Below the pieces are notes generated by a model. That model was not told where the DNA came from, ran no database searches, and saw nothing but the letters and a program-made list of their open reading frames with translations. A program made the position numbers and the translations under genes. This document shows, piece by piece, positions 36,700 through 48,908 of a stretch of 64,000 nucleotides of DNA; position 1 is the first letter of the stretch; each line of letters starts with the position of its first letter. This DNA comes from Membranipora membranacea (Eukaryota; Bryozoa; Gymnolaemata; Cheilostomatida; Membraniporidae), in NCBI GenBank assembly GCA_914767715.1, contig OU612069.1:17915387-17979386 (forward strand), in the 5' to 3' direction.

Positions 36700-39600
36700 T
36701 CAGATCATCTAACTGGAGCATACCATGATGTTCTGGCTTCCACTATGATGGCCAAAGCTGTACCATGGGATGGTGGTGGTATATCATTGACATTATAATT
36801 GAGTGTATAAAGCCTCTTTTTCATATAGTACCTGATAGCTAAGCTCCTATGATTTAGAGATGTCTGGTTTGTGAAGTGAATAAATGTGTAGTTACCACAT
36901 CACAGAACACACTGTCCTTGGAGTGCCTCGCAAACAGCTACCATTGCTGAAGTAAGAACAATTATCAAAATCGTACTTAGGCACCTTGATGATGATATAC
37001 TCTCTTATGCAGTGATGGCTGAACAAACCAACTAGTGACAATGTGTACTATTGCTGCTTTTGTATTGAGTTAAGGCCATAATTTTTGCTACACCTAAACA
37101 AAGCTTTGCTTAAGCCGCGACCCCCAACAGTTACTTTTATAAACTGTATGCTCTAAATTATAAGTGGCATCTTGTGTTATTTTACAGCCATAGTGTAGGC
37201 AACATAATGATACTATTTCTCCGTTTTCGGATGGATGGATCGCAATGGAGTGAGCGTAACAGGTTTTGCTTTTCACAGTAGCTTAATGAGCCGGGCGAAA
37301 GCGACTCTCCCCCTCCCCCCCCCCCCCCCCCGAACACCTATCTAAAATGCCACTGCTATTCAGTATTTTTGTGAGAGTCCGGCTGAAAAGGTTTCTGTTG
37401 CATTACTTATCACACTAAACACTTAAGCCACGCAAAAGCAACCAGTCCTAAGCTGTCTTATAAAGATTATCCGTCAAAAAGTCTCAAACAGAATGAATCA
37501 TGATTTTGCAGCCATAATGTGATTGTCATGAGGTGACTGTGTAGAAAATTTCAGATGGATAGGCTAGAACTCTAGAATTAAGACATATTATGTCTTAATT
37601 GTTAATTATGTTAACAGCGACATTTCATGGAATGATACATTATGTACTGGCAATGAATTCTGATGATGATTCTGCAACAGCAAAAACAGACAAACATTCG
37701 TCCTCAGACACAAAATATTACTTCTGTAGTGTATTCCCAGATTGCTTTCGACCAGCAAAGGCACCAGGGCTCTCGACCTGGGAGGATTAACATTGATGTT
37801 ACCTTGCCATGTAGTGGCACATCCACGGCTTGTAAGCCTCCCCGGCGGGTCTGGTCACCAAAGCCTAACAAGTAATTTGGGCTCTGCAGATGAATCATAC
37901 CCGTTATAAGAGTTGTAACTTTTGTAAGCAGATCATCCACAAGAATGGCTGTAAACTGTATCCTGGTTATTATATCACATATATTACAACTAGGCCAGAG
38001 TGAAAGGAATTCCTCGTTATATATGAATATTAGGCAACATTTTTACCTTACATCCCAAAATCCTTAGGGTTGCTTGCGTTGAACCTAAAATCCTTGGTAA
38101 CTCGGGCTTAATCTCAGAGCTCTGAAAAGCACCTTGAACACAACATTATAGCAAAAGTTTATTATTAACAGGAAACAAGCAAATACTATTTTTGAGGTCT
38201 CATAAGCACTCCACTATCCCTGACAGATGTGCAATTGCATATAATCGTAAAACGCGCGATGCGCCTTTGAAGCTGACATTTTAGTGTACAAGGGAAGATG
38301 AATTATAAACTGCAATATCAGGCTGGCAAATACCTACCTAATTTATAATCATTGGCTGTATGAGAAATCAGGTTTCATTGTAGAAAAAATGATTTTGAAC
38401 GGTGAATGTTCCAAAATATTTTCCGAGGTCGCTATGACATTCCTAGAGCAATCACTAGTCTTATAAAACGTGAACAAGTAATGAGCTATCAGCCTAAAAC
38501 ATGTGATACCGATTTGATATGGTATTCAAACTGAAATAACTTAGTACTTTCCTATAAGAAGTACAAAATTTAATAATAATCAAGAAACATAGCAGTTTGG
38601 CATGAATGCAAATTCCAGCTTGATTAAAAAGGTATCCTAATTTAAATTAAAATATATTTGACCTCACCCGTAAATCCAAAAACTAGCACCATTTTTAGGA
38701 CCCACATCCTAGTTGACTGCCGGCTTCGATACTTCAGAAGTAACTGCGACTACAGTAAATAGCAACAGCATGAGTGAATGCCTATTGTTGGGAATTCAGT
38801 TTAACATTTCGCTTGAGCACAGAATGTAACTGTTGCCATATCGGAGTAGCACAATTCTTATAAATGCTAAAAATATAAGCAGTCACAACAATCAACTGGA
38901 TTAAAAATATGTGATCTTCATGATCATCAAATATACATCTATGATTTTTTGTGATTACTTTCAGCTTTCTTAAGAAATAAGTTGCGCTTTCTTTGCTATT
39001 CATTTTTGTGTGACGAAAAGAATATCAAGCTTGATACCCCAAGGGTGGATAAATTAATTGGTCTGAGAAATTTAGGGCCCTGATCGTTACATTCCATGTT
39101 CAAATTATCCAAAGACATGGGGCTGAATCCATAATTTTAGTATCTTCCCCCAAATTTTGCTTTAGAAAGTCGCTTCAGTGCAGCTAATATAGTTTACTGC
39201 AGTGCCACTTACCTTGTGGTATTGTTTTGCTGATTTTGAGACCATTAAATCCTTTATAGGCATGGAAAAGGAATGACTGTAGGAAAGCCAGTTCTTGAAT
39301 TAGCCAGTTATTTTTCCTTTAGAAACTGCGTATAATAGATAATTAACATTTAGTTATTTATTTTTACCTTTCCGCTTCTTTACTCTGGTTTTCTGATTCA
39401 CGAATTTATCAAAATTTGCAACCATATAATCTTGTTAATTTATTTTTCCTTCTTGACAATTCGCTTTCACGCACGACAATGTTTTCCTAAGTACTGTTTT
39501 ACTAAAGTACTAGTTACTTTGACTGATCACATAATCCCTTCGGATCAGGACTCAAAATATGAAGGTCTTCTGTATGTAATACAACATTGTGCATGCAGGT

Positions 39601-40332
39601 AAAGGAGTCCTCCTGTACGGTATAGCTTTATACAGGTGTATGCTGTCACCAACCACTGCAGCTCCAGCCTTGTAGCTCTATGCTTCACTCTGGGTTAAGG
39701 CTGTCAGTGGTTGAAGAGTGGCACTGATGGCGTCACTATACAACCTCTTCATAGAACGCTCCTCATTGCAGTCATCTATAAGCCGGACAGCCATTATTAT
39801 TATATTGTGGTTAGAACCACTGATATATATTCATGGATAAGGGGAACATATCTGACCCTGAACAAGCATATGGCAATAAATGTATGATTGCTGGAAGCAG
39901 TTTGCGATTGGTCCAAAAGTTCAGTGATGCCAGCCTGTACAGCCGACCCCTTGTAGATATTTGTCAAGTAGCTTGCCTGAGTTTTTAAACCTTGTTACTG
40001 GGACGTCAGTCAATGCATAACCTTTAAGTTGCCAGAATTATGGCTGGATCCATTAACTGAAACAAAGTTATAATATACTGATGTAATTTCTCCACAAATA
40101 GCCATCCTGTGTATTTTACCACTAATCCATGAATTCATATCAATGGTTAGAACCTATGGATCGACTCAGAGATTGTGGTGCCAGAAGCCTTTTGGCTATT
40201 CCTGGCTTGAATTGGCAGAATCATTGATAAACCACAAACAATACAAATAACCTTAAACAGTCGTATCTCCAACATAAGTGGTGTCAACTAAGCTTACATG
40301 GTTCTATGCAGCCCAGCAATTTGCTTCAACAT
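36700..40332. other. No gene supported
   Basis: Contains a long poly-C run at about 37312-37331. At 37599-37940 both strands are open for 60-80 codons, but neither shows a recognisable domain or clear splice sites. The rest is AT-rich and unremarkable. Confidence 0.5.
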
Positions 40333-40500
40333 AGGCCAGAAGCAGCCATAGCATAAGTTGTTATGGCACGGACAATATTTGATGGCAGGATACTGATCAC
40401 GTTTTATACTTCCGGGTGTACCCAGTTGTAGTGGTCATATTTAGAAATTAAAAGGTCTTTTGTTTTGGCATTATATGGGTGGGGAAATAACTCCTATTCT
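40333..40500 (+). repeat. Dispersed repeat, copy 2
   Basis: Same family as 23391-23565, in the same orientation, diverged and with a different middle part. The open frame just downstream (40460-40696) has no recognised domain and starts inside the repeat, so it is not called. Confidence 0.6.
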
Positions 40501-40869
40501 GTGTAATCTAAGTAATCTAATCATCAGGGAATTCCAGGTTGAAATTGCATTGTGGGATTTTGTTGACATGGCAATTAATTCACCAAGTAAACTTGGAGAG
40601 AAAGCTGCTCGTATCAGACCAGCACAAATTGAAAAATTTCGATTGAATTATGTCAAACTTCTTATGGGACTAGTATCAAAGGTTATAAATACTTGATGGC
40701 AGGATACTTACTGCTAGTATGATATTGTATGGTCTTAAGACCACTGTCTTGGGGCAATTACAAACAACATTTTTGACGTTTCAATTGCCTCTTATGTCAT
40801 TTATTGGCTGGATATCTTTTGCATAACACATGAGCAAAGAGTTCATTGAGTGCCTCACTTTTCAGAAAG

Positions 40870-41455
40870 AAACCAAACTGTCAGAGTCTGAAAAACTTAG
40901 ATATGCCAGCTTCGCATACTTTCCTAACATGCTAATGACATGATATGGGGATATGCGGTAGCGCTGTCTCTCATCAACCATCTCATGCAATGATAAACAT
41001 ATACAATGTAGAACCCAGTACTATAGTCTTGACTTGTGCCAACTGTATCAAACTCTTGACTTCCCACTAATCACATATCGATAGTGTGAATATTTGGGAC
41101 ATGCAGTAGTGCTGCGGCTGACCTCTTCAACTGGGTACACACTTTTTTCCTGCATCAAATTTGTCTCACGCTATCATGTTTTGAGCAGTCCTACGTCTAG
41201 GCTGCTTTTTGTCTTGTTCTCGTTGAGATGTAGTGCTGTCGCTGACCACCTTTTAAAATGATGTGATATAATATCTTGTTAAAATCATACATATAGTCGT
41301 GTTTCCTGCTGACCATATTAATCACTTGACATTTCACTTACCTAACCGATTGTGAAGAAAAGTGCAGGTATGCTGCCGCGCTGCCGCTGACATGATGCTA
41401 CAACCGGGTACACTCTCAGTTTTGGATTCAGCACGTTGTTCTACCCTATATATAC
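40870..41455. repeat. Degenerate tandem repeat, possible U3 of the BEL/Pao element
   Basis: Four loose units of about 125-150 bp share a 'gtagtgctg-cgctgac' core (40955, 41105, 41229, 41371), often followed by 'caactgggtacac' or 'caaccgggtacac'. They end in a TATATATA box at 41447-41454, immediately before the sequence shared with the 3' LTR. The position suggests a promoter region (U3), but the 3' LTR lacks a clear copy. Confidence 0.4.
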
Positions 41456-41862
41456 CCATTTCTTTCAGATAAAGATCTACATCTATACGTTAATCATTAG
41501 ACCAGATCTTAACTATTTATCCTACCTACTGTATGTTAACGGAGGGGCAGTATATTTGTAAGTGTAATAATAATTATCATGTAACATCATTCTTTGCATT
41601 CAAATGTTTCATTCAATATGAATCGAATCGAATAGCAAGCAACACCTAACGTTATTGACAGCATAATAATTAATAATATCAAATTGCATTTCGCTGAGGC
41701 TGATTTTTCATACATAAAGCACCTTTGCTTTGTATCATCACCACACTATGCCAGTTTTATTATTTACTTTGAATTTTATTATTCAGGGTACCAGCTCGTG
41801 ATATTACACAAATAAACGTCTGTGTTGCTAAAACTCTCCTGATATATTAACATACCGGTACA
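41456..41862 (+). repeat. 5' LTR (shared R-U5 part) of the BEL/Pao element
   Basis: 407 bp that recur at 48909-49315 with about six base differences. Ends ACCGGTACA. An AATAAA at 41811-41816 fits an LTR polyadenylation signal, and a TATATATA lies just upstream. The shared block does not begin with the usual TG, so the true LTR start is probably further left and has diverged. Confidence 0.8.
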
Positions 41863-41949
41863 GTACCAAAAATACTGGGAGCGCCGCAGTGACCGTGACA
41901 CGCCCAGTTCAGAGATCTACGTCAACTCAGCCTACAGGTATTCGTCGTC

Positions 41950-42714
41950 ATGGATGAGCAAGGTATTTACCAACTCAAACAGCAGCGAACACGCCACAAA
42001 GCTAAAGTGACTACTCTCGCTAATAGAATATTGTCACCATCTAACAATGTTGATCTGAAATCACTGAGTGACCAGTTAAATACAGCATTCGATTTATTCA
42101 GTGAAACCCATGTAGAATTCACTGAATGTGTAACATCATCGGAGAAATTTTCTGGTCTTGAAAAAGTTGGTGGCAAAGACCCTGATCAGTATTTTTCTGA
42201 AGCTCAGGCATTGTATGACTCAGCCTGTAAGAAATATAACGAGCTTCAGCTTTCCAACACAATCAGTAATACTCTCAATGATTGTGATCTGGCTATTATC
42301 AAAGCTAATGGTGTTTTGTCTTCAACTATTATAGGGAATGATAGCTATGCTTTTACTATTGTCAAACAGTGTGAACAGTGTATATCTATTCTAAAATCTC
42401 ATAACAGTAGCAATGATTATGATGTTAAAATAGAAGAGCTTACCTCAATTTTATTTAGGCTAAGCATTAGTCTTAATACTAGAACTAACAGTATAGATAA
42501 ATCTGCCCCTCATGCTCATGACCCGCAGCTTAGTGATGATGGCGTTGATGACACAGCGCGCAGGCGGCCGGGGTCCTGGGAGGGCGGGGGTGAGGTGGGG
42601 TCGTCTCCCCCTGGTGGACAGGGAGCATCGCTCCCCCCAGTGAGCTCTAATAATGATGTTACTCAGTCATTAGCTACTTCTACACAAGACACCATCATAA
42701 TAGTGCACCAGTGA
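41950..42714 (+). CDS. gag: BEL/Pao ORF1, N-terminal gag-like protein
   Basis: 254 residues from an ATG (M-D-E-Q-G-I-Y-Q-L-K) to a TGA. The N-terminal two-thirds is helical and polar, as in the N-terminus of BEL/Pao polyproteins. The C-terminal part includes a strikingly GC-rich stretch (42555-42640) coding R-R-R-P-G-S-W-E-G-G-G, unlike the rest. The stop overlaps the first codon of the next frame (GTGA), which is in the -1 frame. No zinc knuckle in this part; that lies in ORF2. Confidence 0.75.
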   Translation: MDEQGIYQLKQQRTRHKAKVTTLANRILSPSNNVDLKSLSDQLNTAFDLFSETHVEFTECVTSSEKFSGLEKVGGKDPDQYFSEAQALYDSACKKYNELQLSNTISNTLNDCDLAIIKANGVLSSTIIGNDSYAFTIVKQCEQCISILKSHNSSNDYDVKIEELTSILFRLSISLNTRTNSIDKSAPHAHDPQLSDDGVDDTARRRPGSWEGGGEVGSSPPGGQGASLPPVSSNNDVTQSLATSTQDTIIIVHQ

Positions 42715-45700
42715 GCACTAGTGCTGTGAGTGATGGCCGCCAACATGTGACTATCACTCATGGTACATCTACACCAGTAAGTATAACACGTAGTGCCCCA
42801 ACACCGCGTTCTATTCTACATGTAACTGATATCAATCAAAATGATAGTAATCAGAGTATGGCACAGCCAGGCAATATTATGTCATCAGTCGTTAGTGCCT
42901 ATGATCAATTACCACATGGCTCTTTACATTCACCCATTCATGTACCTATGGCTACCATGCAATCCAATGATATGCAATATTCTGCACAGGTTAGACATAA
43001 GCGTATTATTCCACCATCACCATTCACTGGTGACAGGAAACAGTGGTACGAATTTAGATCAATGTGGATGAGATATGCTAGTGTAGAGTTATATGATGAT
43101 TATGATAGGGTAGTCTCTCTCAAAGAGCTATTACGTGGTGAGGCCAAGCAACTTGTACAGTGTATATATGCCACACAGCCCATGGCGTATTCTCGTATAC
43201 TATCAAAGCTTGATGATCATTATGGTGATGCAGGTTTGTGTGTTGACTCAGTTCTCGAAGACCTGCTCCAGGTTCGCCCAGTAAAGGATAATGATCGCTC
43301 TAGTTTAGTGAATTTCATCAATTCTGTGGAGGCAGCTTATTGTCAGCTAGGGGAAGTAGGACACATTTCAACTATCACCATGCCTCACATCGATAGGCTA
43401 GCAGACATGTTACCCATGATGCTTCAACGGGATTGGATGAAAACTGTATCAACAATGACACCAGATGACAGGACCAGACCTTTCAGACATTTTATGGCTT
43501 TCCTTGAGACAGAGCGAAGCATGGTCATACGGTGGGCAGAGCGTGAGAAGTCCCATAACTGTAACAACAGGCAGTCCATTCAAAAACCTCAAAAGCGTAG
43601 CGTCAATGCTTTTTATGGCGAGTCAGATCCTGACGAGTCTAGTAGTAGGTCGATGAGTGATGCCAGTAAGCACCCATCATCATACTGTGTATTACATAGA
43701 ACTCAGTCTCATTCATTAGATAAATGTCAAAGTTTCCTAGGGTTCAATGTTAAACAGCGATATGATATCTTGAGATCTCATTCATTATGCTTTCAATGTT
43801 TTGGTCAACACCCCAGAGACGCCTGTACACTTGATAAGCTCTGCCTCCAGTGTGACAAACAGGGCCACCATGCTTTACTGCGTCGAGGAAAGCAAGAATC
43901 AACAAGTACAAGTAGTAAATCAGGTAATGTAAAGAGGCCGACCTCAACAGGATCGTCATATAAATTTAAAGACTCATACAAAGACAAGGCGAAGCAGGAA
44001 GATTCCAAGAGTACAGTCAAGGCAAGCAACAATCATGGAAGCTTGGAAAGGAACTCTTCAGTGTTTCCCATTCAGCATGTCGGAGTTGTCAAGAGTAACA
44101 GAAAGGCTACTGTCTTCTTCGATGGAGGGTCGAATGCGTCATTTATCTCTAATAATGCTGTCAAGCGATTCGGCGCTAGGAGATTACACCAGGTTGATCT
44201 AGACGTCACAACACTAGGCAACTGTAGCAAGACGGAGTTGTCTTATCTGTACTCACTTGATTTACTCACAGAGGACAACACTACGGTTTCTATAAAGGCA
44301 TATAGCATGGAGCAGATTACATCTCGAGTTGAGGAGCTGAACCTGAATACGCTCTCTAATCTATTTCCATCTATCAATGTCAATCTACTGATGAGAGAAG
44401 CTGGTCAAGTCGACATTCTGGTTGGTAACGACTATTTTGGGCTGCACCCAAAGAACGAAGTCGCGACAGCCGGAAAACATCTGAGTGTACTACGGAGTCC
44501 GTTTGGGTTGTGCCTACAAGGAAGTCACCCCGCCCTGTCTAATATGAGCTCTCATTCTTCTATATTAGCTCATGCCACTATCACTGAACGCATTCAACCA
44601 ATCTCACCAATCAGTCCCCAGCATATCCTGTTTGATAGAGTCATCACATGTTTGACCAAAGCTGAGCGAGCTGCTCTTGGAGATTTCATGCAAGGTGAAG
44701 AACTCGGAATAGAGATAGAGCCTAGATGTGGAGCGTGCCGCTGTGGAAAGTGCCCTATCAAAGGTCAAGACTTCTCCTTCAAAGAAGAACAAGAACTACA
44801 GATGATCCAAGCCAACTTGAAGTATGATGAAGCTAACCAACGATTTACCACGGCTTATCCCTGGCTGATTGATCCTTCAACTCTTCCTGACAACTTTTCT
44901 TCAGCTCTTGCTACTTTACGCAGTACAGAGACAACTCTAGCGAAAGACAAGCAATGGGCTCAAATCTACTCGGATCAGATCCAAGATATGATCAGTAGGA
45001 AAGTTGCTCGTAAACTCACTCAGGACGAGATATCTCAATGGAAAGGGCCAGTGTATTACATCAGCCATCTCGCAGTGCAGAATCCCAAATCCGAATCAAC
45101 ACCCGTGAGAATAGTATTCAACTCCTCCCAGCTATACAAAGGAGTCTCACTCAACAGCTGCCTAGCTAAAGGGCCAGACTCATATTTGAGTAACATTCTT
45201 GGGATACTTCTCCGATGGAGAGAAGAGCAAGTCGCTGTAGTAGCAGACATTACAAAGATGTACAATTCAATATTCACTGGTGATGTCGAGCAACACACAC
45301 ACAGATTTCTCTGGCGTAACTTTGAGCAGAGGAAACCAGATGTGTATGGCATTACAAGAGTGAATATGGGAGATCGACCGGCTGCAGCGATAAGCTCGGA
45401 GGCCATCAAGAAATCTGCAGAGATTTTCCAAGGACAATACCCGAGGGCTGCTCAGCTGCTGAAGAGCAACACTTATGTTGACGACATTATCGACTCATTT
45501 CCATCGAAAGAGATAGCTGAAACTACTGCTAAGGACACAAAGACCGTACTGGAGCTCACTGGATTCAGGATCAAGTGTTTTATCTTTAGTGGTGAATATG
45601 GAAAGAGAATTGTTTTGAGTGATGTTTCTGTGCCCGGAGACCAGCCTTTCAGCATGCAAGTTCTCGGAGTGCACTGGATCCCTCTACATGACAAGATTAC

Positions 45701-48092
45701 ATTCACTACCAGTCTCAATTTCTCGCAGAAGAAGCGGGGTGTCTATACAGAGCCTAATCTTACTATACCTCAATCCATACCTGATGTGCTGACTCACAGG
45801 ATCGTGTTAGAGCAAACTATGAAAGTCTACGATCCGCTTGGCATCCTGTGTCCATTCACCTTCAGAGCTAAGTATCCTCTACGTGAAACTTGGTGCCTAG
45901 ACTTAGCTTGGGACCAACACCTACCCGCAGACATGAGAAAGAAATGGATCCAATTCTTCCAGGAGATGTTTCACATAGAGCAACAGCGGTATGACAGATG
46001 CTTAAAACCTGACAACGCGGTAGGAAAACCATCACTGATCATCCTATCTGACGCTAGCCAAGACGCATATGGATTCTGTGCTTATGTTCGATGGAAGCTA
46101 ACTAATGGAGAGTATTGGTGCCGTCTGATTATGGCCAAGTGCAGAATCGCTCCTCTCAAACAGAAACTGAGTATACCCCAAATGGAGCTCAACGCAGCTG
46201 TCCTGTCAAAGCGGGGCAGAAAAGTCATTGAGGAGGAGACTCGCTTTCAGTATGAAAGTATCCATCAACTGATAGATTCAGCCACTGTCCTATGTATGCT
46301 CAATCGCAAGTCTATCAGGTTCAAGCTCTATGAGGGAATTCGTGTGGGAGAAATACAGAACGCTACAAAGGGAGATCTGTCGAGCTGGAAGTGGATCAAA
46401 GGCACAGACAACACAGCAGACTGGCTCACTCGTGGAAAACCAGCTAAGGACATCGGACCGGAATCAGAGTGGTGGCGTGGACCTCCATTCCTCTATCTAC
46501 CAGAAGAACAGTGGGGTACAAAGAGTGAAGTTGATCCTGTAGTAACACTTCCTGGAGAAAAGAAGACCTGTAATGCAGCTGAAGTTGCTCCTGTTGTACA
46601 GATATTCAACTATGCTAACTTCAAGTCGCTAAAATCTCTGCTCTGGACTGTCGCTCGACTAAGAAACCTGGCTAAGAGAGGGAAATGGGAAGATGGACGA
46701 GTCGTCAATACTTGTGTTCAGGATCTTAAGGATGCTCTGCTCTGGATCGTGAAAAATGTACAGAAGGAGATGGTGAGAGATCTGGAAGACAAAAAAGGAC
46801 GCTACTGGAAACTCAACCCTATCAAGACTGAAGAGGGGGTATGGATCATGGGTTCTCGGCTCCTTAAGAGAAATCCCATGACTGCTATCAAGACAAATCT
46901 ACAGAAGTTCCTACCATCATCTCATGAGTTCACAAATTTAGCTATCATGCAAGCTCACATCGACTCCGGACATAGAGGTCGTGACGCGACGCTCGCTCGA
47001 CTCCGAGAGGAATACTGGATATCTCAAGGCACAAAGATAGTTGGTAGTGTTATCCATGGATGTCAACACTGCAAACTCCACAATCCGATACTGCTCAGTC
47101 AGAATATGGCTCAGCTACCAGTGGAAAGATTAACAGCTGGACCACCATTCAATCACACAATGCTTGATTTGTTTGGACCCTTTGTCATCAGAGGCGAAGT
47201 CCAAAAGCGCACATCCGGCAAGGCCTATGGAGTGCTCTTTACAGATCTGGTATCACGTGCTGTGCACATTGAGGCAGTTTTTGGATACAGCACAGAATCC
47301 TTTCTACTGGCACTGAAGAGATTTGTTAGTGTGAGGGGATGGCCTAGACTGATATTCTCGGATACTGGAACTCAACTTGTGGCTGCTGAGAAGGAGTTAC
47401 AGGATGTATGGAGGAGTCTCGATGAAGTGAGAATAAAGAAAGTTGGTATAGAGAATGGACTTGAATGGCGGTTTGGACCTGGAGATAGCCCCTGGTACCA
47501 GGGCGCTGCAGAGTCTCTTATCAAGACTGTAAAGAAGTGTCTGAAACCTTCAGTCGAACACAATCGTCTGTCTGCTAGTGAGTTTATGACAGTCTGCTAT
47601 GAGGTAGCAAATCTAGTCAATGAGAGACCATTAGGCACTCTACCCTCAGAGGATTCCGATGTGTCGATACTCACCCCGAACTGCCTTCTGATAGGACGAC
47701 CATTTTCACGAAACCCTGGAGAGTGGAGAGATGATGACTCCCTAAAGAACAGACTGAATCTGGTGGTGAGCATTGTAGACGACTTTTGGCGAAAGTGGAT
47801 GGAGTTATATGCACCGACCTTGGCAGCTCAGAACAAGTGGCACAAGCAGTCTAGGAACTTCAAGGTAGGTGATACAGTTCTCGTCACTGATTCAAACCAA
47901 CTCCGCAAACAGTATCGCCTAGCACGGATACAAGAAGTGTTCCCCAGTGCAGATGGCCAGGTAAGAAAAGTTGCTTTATGCTATAAGAACTATAAGGTGC
48001 AAGGTAAGACCATTGAGTATTCAGGTGGTGGGGACACGATTATTACAAGGAGTGTACATAGACTAGCACTTCTTGTCCCCGTTGATGGTTAA
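42711..48092 (+). CDS. pol: BEL/Pao gag-pol polyprotein
   Basis: 1793 codons without interruption. Order seen: DUF1759-like capsid region (about residues 100-220, from P-P-S-P-F-T-G-D), CCHC-type knuckles (near 360, C-F-Q-C...C-L-Q-C), and aspartic protease of DUF1758 type (near 470, F-F-D-G-G-S). Then come reverse transcriptase (V-A-D-I-T-K-M-Y near 845 and Y-V-D-D near 921) and Pao-type RNase H (L-S-D-A-S near 1113). Integrase follows with an HHCC zinc site (near 1415-1455) and catalytic core residues in M-L-D-L-F, F-S-D-T-G and G-A-A-E-S (1484-1600), then a DUF5641-type tail. The frame opens after a stop at 42654. No ATG occurs near its start, so expression probably depends on frameshifting or on reinitiation at the GTGA overlap. 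Confidence 0.93.
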   Translation: MSTSAVSDGRQHVTITHGTSTPVSITRSAPTPRSILHVTDINQNDSNQSMAQPGNIMSSVVSAYDQLPHGSLHSPIHVPMATMQSNDMQYSAQVRHKRIIPPSPFTGDRKQWYEFRSMWMRYASVELYDDYDRVVSLKELLRGEAKQLVQCIYATQPMAYSRILSKLDDHYGDAGLCVDSVLEDLLQVRPVKDNDRSSLVNFINSVEAAYCQLGEVGHISTITMPHIDRLADMLPMMLQRDWMKTVSTMTPDDRTRPFRHFMAFLETERSMVIRWAEREKSHNCNNRQSIQKPQKRSVNAFYGESDPDESSSRSMSDASKHPSSYCVLHRTQSHSLDKCQSFLGFNVKQRYDILRSHSLCFQCFGQHPRDACTLDKLCLQCDKQGHHALLRRGKQESTSTSSKSGNVKRPTSTGSSYKFKDSYKDKAKQEDSKSTVKASNNHGSLERNSSVFPIQHVGVVKSNRKATVFFDGGSNASFISNNAVKRFGARRLHQVDLDVTTLGNCSKTELSYLYSLDLLTEDNTTVSIKAYSMEQITSRVEELNLNTLSNLFPSINVNLLMREAGQVDILVGNDYFGLHPKNEVATAGKHLSVLRSPFGLCLQGSHPALSNMSSHSSILAHATITERIQPISPISPQHILFDRVITCLTKAERAALGDFMQGEELGIEIEPRCGACRCGKCPIKGQDFSFKEEQELQMIQANLKYDEANQRFTTAYPWLIDPSTLPDNFSSALATLRSTETTLAKDKQWAQIYSDQIQDMISRKVARKLTQDEISQWKGPVYYISHLAVQNPKSESTPVRIVFNSSQLYKGVSLNSCLAKGPDSYLSNILGILLRWREEQVAVVADITKMYNSIFTGDVEQHTHRFLWRNFEQRKPDVYGITRVNMGDRPAAAISSEAIKKSAEIFQGQYPRAAQLLKSNTYVDDIIDSFPSKEIAETTAKDTKTVLELTGFRIKCFIFSGEYGKRIVLSDVSVPGDQPFSMQVLGVHWIPLHDKITFTTSLNFSQKKRGVYTEPNLTIPQSIPDVLTHRIVLEQTMKVYDPLGILCPFTFRAKYPLRETWCLDLAWDQHLPADMRKKWIQFFQEMFHIEQQRYDRCLKPDNAVGKPSLIILSDASQDAYGFCAYVRWKLTNGEYWCRLIMAKCRIAPLKQKLSIPQMELNAAVLSKRGRKVIEEETRFQYESIHQLIDSATVLCMLNRKSIRFKLYEGIRVGEIQNATKGDLSSWKWIKGTDNTADWLTRGKPAKDIGPESEWWRGPPFLYLPEEQWGTKSEVDPVVTLPGEKKTCNAAEVAPVVQIFNYANFKSLKSLLWTVARLRNLAKRGKWEDGRVVNTCVQDLKDALLWIVKNVQKEMVRDLEDKKGRYWKLNPIKTEEGVWIMGSRLLKRNPMTAIKTNLQKFLPSSHEFTNLAIMQAHIDSGHRGRDATLARLREEYWISQGTKIVGSVIHGCQHCKLHNPILLSQNMAQLPVERLTAGPPFNHTMLDLFGPFVIRGEVQKRTSGKAYGVLFTDLVSRAVHIEAVFGYSTESFLLALKRFVSVRGWPRLIFSDTGTQLVAAEKELQDVWRSLDEVRIKKVGIENGLEWRFGPGDSPWYQGAAESLIKTVKKCLKPSVEHNRLSASEFMTVCYEVANLVNERPLGTLPSEDSDVSILTPNCLLIGRPFSRNPGEWRDDDSLKNRLNLVVSIVDDFWRKWMELYAPTLAAQNKWHKQSRNFKVGDTVLVTDSNQLRKQYRLARIQEVFPSADGQVRKVALCYKNYKVQGKTIEYSGGGDTIITRSVHRLALLVPVDG

Positions 48093-48908
48093 GATATAAC
48101 CAGGTGAAACCGCAGTAGATAAAAGGGGTAAGTTATCGGGACCCTCTCTGGTTGGAGGGATGTGAACTGTCTGCTGTGGGTGGGCGGCCACGCATCATTT
48201 ACTGTTTTTTCTTGACTCGCGCCGCGCTGCTATTCGGAGCCATTCATCATTTGGCTTCGGACATGAGCCTTATTTTAAGTAGCTTTAATTATGTTATACT
48301 TTTGACAGACATAATCTGTCAAAACCCTAGGTATGTGATGTATCAGTATATTCAGAATATCTGATTCTAACCATTTTACACTTGTAGCACCATAATTACT
48401 TAGCTTTCTTTTATCCATACACTGTTACACACCCAGTCATATGCAGCAAGGCAATTATGTGCTAGTGTCAATTTAGCCACCGAAGTGGGCACTCTAGTGT
48501 GTACGCCACCATCACACCACTGATTTTATGAGATACAATATCTTACATCAGTACAGCAGACGCTGACTTTGTTACTATGTCAGCAGATCATACTCAACAT
48601 TCTATTTAACCGTACTGTTTTCTATTCTACCAAACGGATAACATCTACAATAGTTGTAAGTGCAGCTAGAATATTTGTTTGATATGATTAATTTGCTCTA
48701 GTAGTTTTTTGTCATCTTCAATACTTGAGGACAGATTGATAGCACGTCAGCAGTAAATTCACCTTTACCAATTATTGTTGCTTTTCAATTAACGCAATGT
48801 GTTTGATAATATGATACTTGAATTGATCATTTAAAACACTGAGATTCACTTTGTATTTCTGTGTAAATTTATTGCGCTTACAAATAAGCATGTATTTAGG
48901 ATTTGTAA
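48093..48908 (+). other. 3' non-coding part of the BEL/Pao element, possible U3
   Basis: Follows the pol stop. A purine-rich ggttggaggga lies just before TGTGAACTGTCTGC near 48160, the usual arrangement of a polypurine tract and an LTR start. If so, the 3' LTR runs from about 48160 to 49315. No matching sequence is present at the corresponding place of the 5' side. Confidence 0.4.

Noticed and set aside
37599-37940. Overlapping open frames on both strands
   Set aside because: Neither has a recognisable domain or splice context. A weak impression of a propeller blade on the minus strand did not hold up.
40460-40696. 78-codon plus-strand frame before the BEL/Pao element
   Set aside because: It begins inside a dispersed repeat and shows no known domain.
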